DNA of 64,000 nt from Dryobates pubescens (lineage: Eukaryota; Chordata; Aves; Piciformes; Picidae). Position 1 is the first letter of the stretch; each line of letters opens with the position of its first letter. The DNA is taken from positions 4,842,001 through 4,906,000 of the forward strand of contig NC_071614.1 of the NCBI RefSeq assembly GCF_014839835.1, in the 5' to 3' direction. Of the stretch, positions 58,501 to 64,000 are shown piece after piece. The position numbers were made by a program, and so were the translations under genes. The notes beneath the pieces are model-generated. The model was given only the letters and a program-made list of their open reading frames with translations. It was not told the DNA's origin and ran no database searches.

Positions 58501-61500
58501 GTTCCTGGTACACTTAATATAATTGATTAGTGAAGAGTGAAGGCTTAGAAGTCATTAGTGCTTTAAACAGCATGAAATGTAGGTAACATCTGTGTAGTGA
58601 GTACCTGAGGTGGTTTGCTTGTTTCATGATTTGTTTATATGTAGTGTTACCAGTTTTGGAAAGTGTTTAAACTGGGAATAATAAAGCTGTTTTGACACAT
58701 GTGAAAACAATTGAAAGGGTTTGGAAAGGGATTTTTACAGAGGCAAAGACATTTTGGCATGTACCTCTAAGATGAGGGGAAGAGAGGGGTAGGGGTACTT
58801 TGCGTCGGCAATATCACTGCTGTGCTGCAATTGCAGATCACAAAGGTCTGTGTTTAGTTTTCAAGTCATGTGCTGTGTACAGTTTGCTGATAGCTCTGTT
58901 GGTTTGGAGTTAAGTGTTACCAAGTTATATTTTTGGAAATGGCACGTTGACTTTTGTCCTGAATTTTGGTTTTGGCTAAGAATCTTCCCGAACTCCATTT
59001 TCCTTCTGCAGCAGTGAAGATAATTGACTTGCTTTACATGGATCTGTGCTTGCTCAGAAGAAACCATGCTGATGGCTGTTTAAAGAAATGGGTTAGTGTA
59101 CTAGCTTGATTTAGCACCTGAAAACAGCATCACATTTCCCAGTCTAGCAGCATTGCTACTGAAATTCTGTGGTCCTAACTGGAGAAGTTTTGTATATCAC
59201 AGTACGTTGGAGGCTGGAAGGGACCTCTGGAGATCATCGGGTCCAACCCCCTTGCCAAAGCAGGGTCACATTCATATCATGCATAAAAGTTAAAGAAGAC
59301 TTTCTGCTCTCATGGCAAAACTGTAAAACTTCAGTTTTGTAGGTGGATTACTGTTGTTATCTGGCTTGTTTTTGATGCTAAGTGAAGTACCCTTGAGGCT
59401 GTTGTCCAAGGAGGGTGTGTGTTTGTTAAGTAGTAAGTGACAAAGCGTTTTAACTGGCATTTGAATTACATGGGGTAGAACCTCCCTGGTCTTGAGTGAA
59501 TACTTTGATTTCTGTTAATCCTTAAAGTCTGTGAAACAGAACATGCCTGGAGTGGTTCTGGGGGTAGATCAGGAGCTGATGTTTTTAATCCAGTCTGAGA
59601 CCTTGAAGGTAGATAAGAGCATGGTGTTGGTATTATATTTACAGTACCTGATGGTCACTCTATTGATTTGCTTTTATTATTATTTTTTCCTTCTTTGTCT
59701 TTCTTTCTTGGCAGGCTGGAGCTCTTGATTTATTGAAGGAGCTTAAGAATATTCCCATGACCCTTGAGCTGCTGCAGGTATGATTTTCCTGTTGTGGTTA
59801 TGCTGCAAATATTAACTCCATAATGATGAAGGTGAAGCCAGCAAAGTTGGAAGAAGTTTGTACTATTAAAGTGGGTTCCTGTGTAGAAAACCCTTGGAAG
59901 AATCAGCATTGTTGCAGGGTAACTAGTCTTTATTTCACTCTGATTTAGGGCACTTAGATTGTTTTCTTCCAGTAGCAAGCTCTTAAAGCTTATCTAAGTG
60001 GAAAACCATCAGTTTCATCATGGACAAAGGGTGAAAGCTGCTTATAAACTTATCTTGCATGTTATCTTAGGTTCGGTTTCCTTCCTTCTGAAGGAGAATG
60101 CACCTGATTACAGCTGTTACCTTCTTAGGTAGGTAGTTCAGGTTTGGGATTTCAAGTGAAAAAAAGCAGAGTTCATGCCTTCAGGCCAGTTGTATTTGGC
60201 TATTTCCTTCCCCCTCCCAACTCTGCGTAGTGTATTTCATAAGGAGTGATGATGTAGTACAGCCTCTCTTACTTGCAGGCATACTCTCTTGTTTTGCATA
60301 TCTCTACATCTCTGACATAGTGTTTGATATATTATTTATAAGTTATTTCAAAAAGTAACTCTGAACTTCATTTGCAGGTCAGGTTTCAGAGTTTGTCATG
60401 TAATTGAGCAAACAGCTTCTGTTCCAAAGTAACTAGATGATGTGAAAGTTTTCAGAGATAGGAATTGAGACAAATGGAAGAATTGATTTGCTGTGGCAGC
60501 CACTTAAATTGAAGGAGACTGAGAAGTCACTTTTGTCCAAGCGACAATTAATGGTCACAGATAGGGAATTAGCTATGAAGTACAAGTTTTAAGTGTCAGC
60601 AGCAGGGTCATTCTTGACATGCATCCTATACATTTGCAGAATGCACTTGGTATGTTATTATTGATACAGAACAGGAATTTGCAAGTGTCACCTTCATCCA
60701 TGAGTGAGCATGGCTGCTGTGACACTGCAACTTGCTTCCCTATCACCGACCTCCTTCCTTAAAGAAAGCTCAAACCCAACAGCCCTCAAGCCCTCCCTGA
60801 AACAACAAAGCATAGAAACCCTCACTGTTAACCTGATTCTTTTGAGTTTCTTTATGCAGATTTTAATAGAAATGATTTGTGTTATGCTTTGCTTTGCCTT
60901 TGGAATGCAAAACCTCTCTGCAAGTACTCCAGAAATTCTGCAAGTGCTGCTTTGCAAAACCATTCTGCTTAGTGTGAAGAATGAGACTAGAAGGAGAAGC
61001 TTTGCACAGAACAGCAGAACAATTTTACCCTTGAACCATGAGGATCTGAAGCATGTACAAGTAGATAACTTATTCTTTTTAGTTGCAGTGAAAACCTTAG
61101 TAATGTTATTATCAACAGAGGATGGCCCTTAGTCTTGCTGAATATAAACAAGCTCAACACTCTGCCTTGTCAGGCACTTGTGTGACCCCGACTTTATCTT
61201 CATGGGGTTGTATGTTAATTCTGTCCCAGTTTTCTCTCCTACTTGGAAGAAGCATATTTATTCCTATCCATTTAACAGATACACAGTTTTGAAGTAAAAT
61301 ATTTGCAGTAAAAGGTTGTTTTTAATCTGTATTGGAGTGAGCACCATGGGAGTTTGTAAAGATTTTTCTGTGTTACAGTAGGTCTAAAGGGTTCAGGCAT
61401 TTCAGCGTGCTTATGCATTGTAGATTGACTAGAACTTAGTTAAGGTTTTAAGTATCCCTTGCTGTATTCAAAGCAGTTCTGCTGCATAAGATTGCATTTA

Positions 61501-64000
61501 GCAGTGTGTGTTTAGTCTCAAATTTGCCTCATTTCTGATCAGAGGTTTATAACTTTGTGAAGTCTGTCAGTTTTCTGTGTTAGCTTCCTAAATTTGCTTA
61601 GGGAATGGAGGACTCCAAGCAGCCTTGTCTTCTCCAGGCTGAACAGCCCCAATTCCCTCAGCCTGTCCCCATATAGGGGAGGTTCTCCAGCCCTCAGATC
61701 ATCTTTGTGGCCTCCTCTGGACCTGCTCCAGCATTTCTATGTCCTTCTCGTGCTGGGCGCACACCAGTAGCCTGAACTTGCGCCTGTGTTTTGGGTCTTT
61801 CTCCTGGATTTTTGCCTCAGAAAGGTGAGGTGGTTACAGACAATGCAACTGTGTCATATCTAGTGAGTTTTATGTAAGCAAGCCAATCCCTCTCAGTTAG
61901 GCAGGGAGCCAGGAGCCCTCCTCACACGTGATGTATCTGGTGGTCAGAACTGCAAATCTGTTTAGCAGCCAGCCAGCATTAAAGGCATCGTGTCCCTGTG
62001 CTAATTGTGGGCCGTGCACAGCTGAACAGTGAGTGAGACAGCCTTTATTTTAACAAACAGGTTCTACTGGAAATTGCACACACTTATGCAGAGCTAAGCT
62101 GTGGTTTACAGTCCTTGCTGAGGATTTCTTACCAGCTCTTTGGTGAGCAGGGGAGACCTGGGAGCCTGGAGGTGGTTCTTCCTTAGGGGTTAATTTGGCT
62201 CTGCTGTGGTCTGTGTTCACCAATTCTCTGCCTTCATACTCTTACAGTTTAAAGTTGGCAGCACCTCTGCTTCTTTCAATGGTTGTTTCTCTTCCCTACC
62301 TGTGTTCCTTACATTTTTGATCTGCTCTAGGGAAGAGCAGCTGCCACTGTAGGCTTTGTTTTGGTTCAGTCATAGGTTACTTATGCTTGCTGTTGCTTGT
62401 GCCAACTGAAGGTTGCTTCACCTACAGTGTGAATGCTTTAGGGGTAAAAGCAGCTGTCTTGTGCTGTCTTTGAACCTTTTACTTGCAGAAAGCAGACAAA
62501 AATGCTCTAGAACTTGGGATGTGGTAGAATGGCCCATTAAAAATGCATTTTGAACAAGGTGAGGAAAGTGTTCATGTATCTGCACCTTATAAATTGGCAC
62601 AGAGATCAAAGCATTTCCACAGGTTACACTGGGCTAGGAAAAACCACCAGAATTTTCCACTTTAAATGGCTCTTACAAGGTCAGTTCCATAGATAGGCTG
62701 GAAAACCAAAGAAATTCCAGTTGCTGACAGCTGGCTTGTCATTAAAGCAGAGTTATTTTGAACAGTTAGCACTGATCACTAGCAATCACCTATAAGTCAG
62801 TGTCTTTTCTTTTGCTGCTGAGAACAGGCTGTGGTTGTGCCCAGTGACCAATGGAGGGTTGTTTTGTTGTAGGTTTTTTCTCATTCAGGTATGGTGAATA
62901 TGTTATGGAGTTCCAGGCACAGAATCACAGAATGATAGGTGTTGTAAAGGACTTCTGGAGATCATCCAGTCCAACTCCCCTGCCAGAACAGGTTCACCCA
63001 GAGTAGGTTGCACAGGACAGTGTCCAGGTGAGCTTTGAATGGAGACAACCACCTCTCTGGGCTGCCTGGTCCAGTGCTCCATGACCCTTAATTAAAGCTA
63101 AGTTCCTCCTCATGTTTAGGTGGAACTTCCTATGTTCAATAGGAAAGTACTTCTTGTCTGAGCATAACCTTGAGAGTATGTATTGCAAATATCAAGAGAG
63201 TTAGTCTTGAGTGAGCAGAGTCCATCCTGAAACAATTTAGTTACAGGTGAGTAATGATCTGTTTGTTTGTTTGTTTGTGTGTTTGTTTTAATCCAAAGCA
63301 TATGTTTAGAGCTGTTGTCAGACTTGAGGCTATTTGATGTGTTTCCTTTGCTAAAATAGCTGCTGAATAATTCAGTACATTTCCAGTCATTTAGTACATC
63401 AGTGGTGCCCCAAAAAGCGTTGTGTGGGTTGCAAGGAGTAATTTACAGGAACAAATCCTTTCCATTTTTAGCAAGCCACAGAGATCTCCTTTAAAGGAGA
63501 AGGAAATTTGTGATGAACTGCTGGAAAAGTAAGTAGAATAGTTTATATTTAGTGAGTGCCATAAATGGCAAATGCAGAAAACCTGAGCATGTTAAGAACA
63601 AGTAGGAAAATGTAGTTAGCAAAATGCGCAATGATGCTAAAACACCGATCTGTATTAAATCCTTCTCTCATGAGACTAAAAGCTTGGAATGGTTCTGCTT
63701 GTTAGATTAATATGGCAGAGTTCTTTTAAAATGAAACCTTTGTTGCTGTTGAGGTAAATTTATGTCCTCATCTTCCCAATCCTAACAGGAGTGGATTGCA
63801 GGTGTATCTCCTTCTCACTCTATAGATGGCAGTAGTGCCAAAGGTTTGAAGCCTCTCACTCTTGCTCTTTTCAGTGTTTCCCTCTAAAAGCAGAACCCTC
63901 TAGGCTTAAGATTTTAAAGAATCTCAGTATTGGCAAGATTTTTAGGAGCCTGTAAATGTGGTCCTTCCTAACTGCTGTTGTAGCTTCTTCCACAGCCAAC
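54798..64000 (+). CDS. TCEA1: Transcription elongation factor A1 (TFIIS), 5' part only
   Basis: Nuclear factor that rescues backtracked RNA polymerase II by stimulating its transcript cleavage. Only coding exons 54798-54866 and 59715-59777 lie in the window; they encode 44 residues of the N-terminal TFIIS (LW) domain. Together they read [23 protein letters not shown], then AGALDLLKELKNIPMTLELLQ. Human TCEA1, from memory, reads [20 protein letters not shown]…, two residues shorter at the start. DLLKELKNIPMTLELLQ favours TCEA1 over TCEA2 (which has DLLRELKAMPITLHLLQ). Intron 1 is 4848 bp. Intron 2 begins at 59778 (GTATGA) and no exon 3 (expected STRIGMSVNAIRKQS) was found before the end. The polymerase-binding and zinc-ribbon domains are outside the window. 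Confidence 0.95.
56981..57066 (+). repeat. CR1 LINE 3' terminal fragment with pentamer tail
   Basis: GGCCTTGATTAGATGGTGTT, GGGTTGGACACGATGATCTC, then CCTATTCTATTCTATTCTATTC. Keeps two CpG sites (CACGATGATCTCGAAGG) shared with 18131-18917, so recent. Confidence 0.9.
57750..57806 (+). repeat. CR1 LINE 3' terminal scrap
   Basis: TTAAGGTTGGACTTGGTGAT, TTAGAGGTCTTGTCCAACTT, AAATGATTTAATATGC. An old, mutated end. Confidence 0.75.
59197..59272 (-). repeat. CR1 LINE 3' terminal scrap
   Basis: GGAGGCTGGAAGGGACCTCT, GGAGATCATCGGGTCCAACC, CCCTTGCCAAAGCAGGGTC. Reversed CR1 end. Confidence 0.83.
59715..59777 (+). CDS. TCEA1: TCEA1 coding exon 2
   Basis: 63 nt, phase 0 on both sides, after TTTCTTGGCAG and before GTATGA. 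Encodes AGALDLLKELKNIPMTLELL then Q. Found by reading, as it is too short to stand out as an open frame. Confidence 0.96.
60844..61097 (+). repeat. Unclassified interspersed repeat, copy B
   Basis: Partner of copy A at 1719-1972, in the opposite orientation. Both begin GAGTTTCTTTATGCAG and end GCAGTGAAAACCT, each 254 bp, with unrelated flanks. An open frame crosses both copies (FAFGMQNLSASTPEILQVLL…), but most of the few substitutions change the amino acid, so it does not look constrained. Family not recognised. Confidence 0.75.
61617..61765 (-). repeat. CR1 LINE internal fragment lacking the 3' tail
   Basis: AAGCAGCCTTGTCTTCTCCA, GGCTGAACAGCCCCAATTCC, CTCAGCCTGTCCCCATA, GGACCTGCTCCAGCATTTC: reverse complement of the ORF2 C-terminal segment. 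The 3' end is missing, which is unusual for CR1 and suggests a later deletion. Confidence 0.87.
62919..63142 (-). repeat. CR1 LINE 3' fragment, octamer-type tail
   Basis: CACAGAATCACAGAATGATA, TGTAAAGGACTTCTGGAG, then GGCTGCCTGGTCCAGTGCTC and CTCCTCATGTTTAGGTGG. Reversed, old CR1. Confidence 0.88.

Larger units (their letters stand above)
54867..59714 (+). other. TCEA1 intron 1
   Basis: 4848 bp from GTGAGC to GGCAG. The first 700 bp is CpG island; the rest is AT-rich, with three CR1 scraps (56981-57066, 57750-57806, 59197-59272) and no other recognised feature. Confidence 0.9.
59778..64000 (+). other. TCEA1 intron 2 (runs off the window)
   Basis: Non-coding sequence after exon 2. It contains an unclassified repeat (60844-61097) and CR1 fragments at 61617-61765 and 62919-63142, plus a short TTTG run near 63262-63290. 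No third exon is visible up to the last base. Confidence 0.8.

Noticed and set aside
59778-64000. A third TCEA1 exon inside the window
   Set aside because: No sequence encoding the expected STRIGMSVNAIRKQS segment was found; it must lie beyond 64000.

Overview
This window is nuclear DNA from a bird. Three things point to this: intron-containing vertebrate genes, dense 5'-truncated CR1 LINEs in both orientations, and CpG-island promoters. Many of the CR1 copies end in an (ATTCT)n pentamer tail instead of only the octamer-like ATTCTATG tail usual in chicken. Piciform birds (woodpeckers and relatives) are known for a recent CR1 expansion, so I lean towards that group, with moderate confidence only. 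Nothing prokaryotic or plasmid-like is present.

Three protein-coding genes could be resolved to exon level. MRPL15 (mitochondrial ribosomal protein L15/uL15m) lies on the minus strand at 34447..27689, with five coding exons and 294 residues. LYPLA1 (acyl-protein thioesterase 1) lies on the plus strand at 38233..48075, with nine coding exons and exactly 230 residues, the human length, with the catalytic triad at the expected positions. TCEA1 (transcription elongation factor TFIIS) starts on the plus strand at 54798. Only coding exons 1 and 2 are inside the window; the rest lies beyond 64000. All resolved introns are GT-AG, and the phases give unbroken reading frames in all three genes. Order and orientation (MRPL15 minus, LYPLA1 plus, TCEA1 plus) match the mammalian block, so synteny is conserved.

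Layout: 1-27.2 kb is intergenic. From known synteny it should be the MRPL15-SOX17 spacer. It holds about fourteen CR1 fragments, a 52-bp minisatellite (9520-9703), a CCTT-type polypyrimidine tract (6151-6271), a degenerate telomere-like block (21352-21515) and one copy of an unclassified interspersed repeat (1719-1972). 27.7-34.5 kb is MRPL15. 34.5-38.2 kb is a divergent intergenic segment between the MRPL15 and LYPLA1 CpG islands, with a 600-bp CR1. 38.2-48.1 kb is LYPLA1, followed by a probable long 3' UTR with candidate poly(A) signals as far as 51846. 54.5-64 kb is the TCEA1 promoter, exon 1, a 4.85-kb intron 1, exon 2 and the start of intron 2. A second, inverted copy of the unclassified repeat lies in intron 2 (60844-61097).

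The three proteins share no pathway: one is a mitochondrial ribosome part, one a cytosolic depalmitoylase, one an RNA polymerase II elongation factor. Their grouping is ancestral linkage of housekeeping genes. I found no convincing new biological system. The items most worth checking are the unclassified repeat pair, the young pentamer-tailed CR1 lineage and the telomere-like block.
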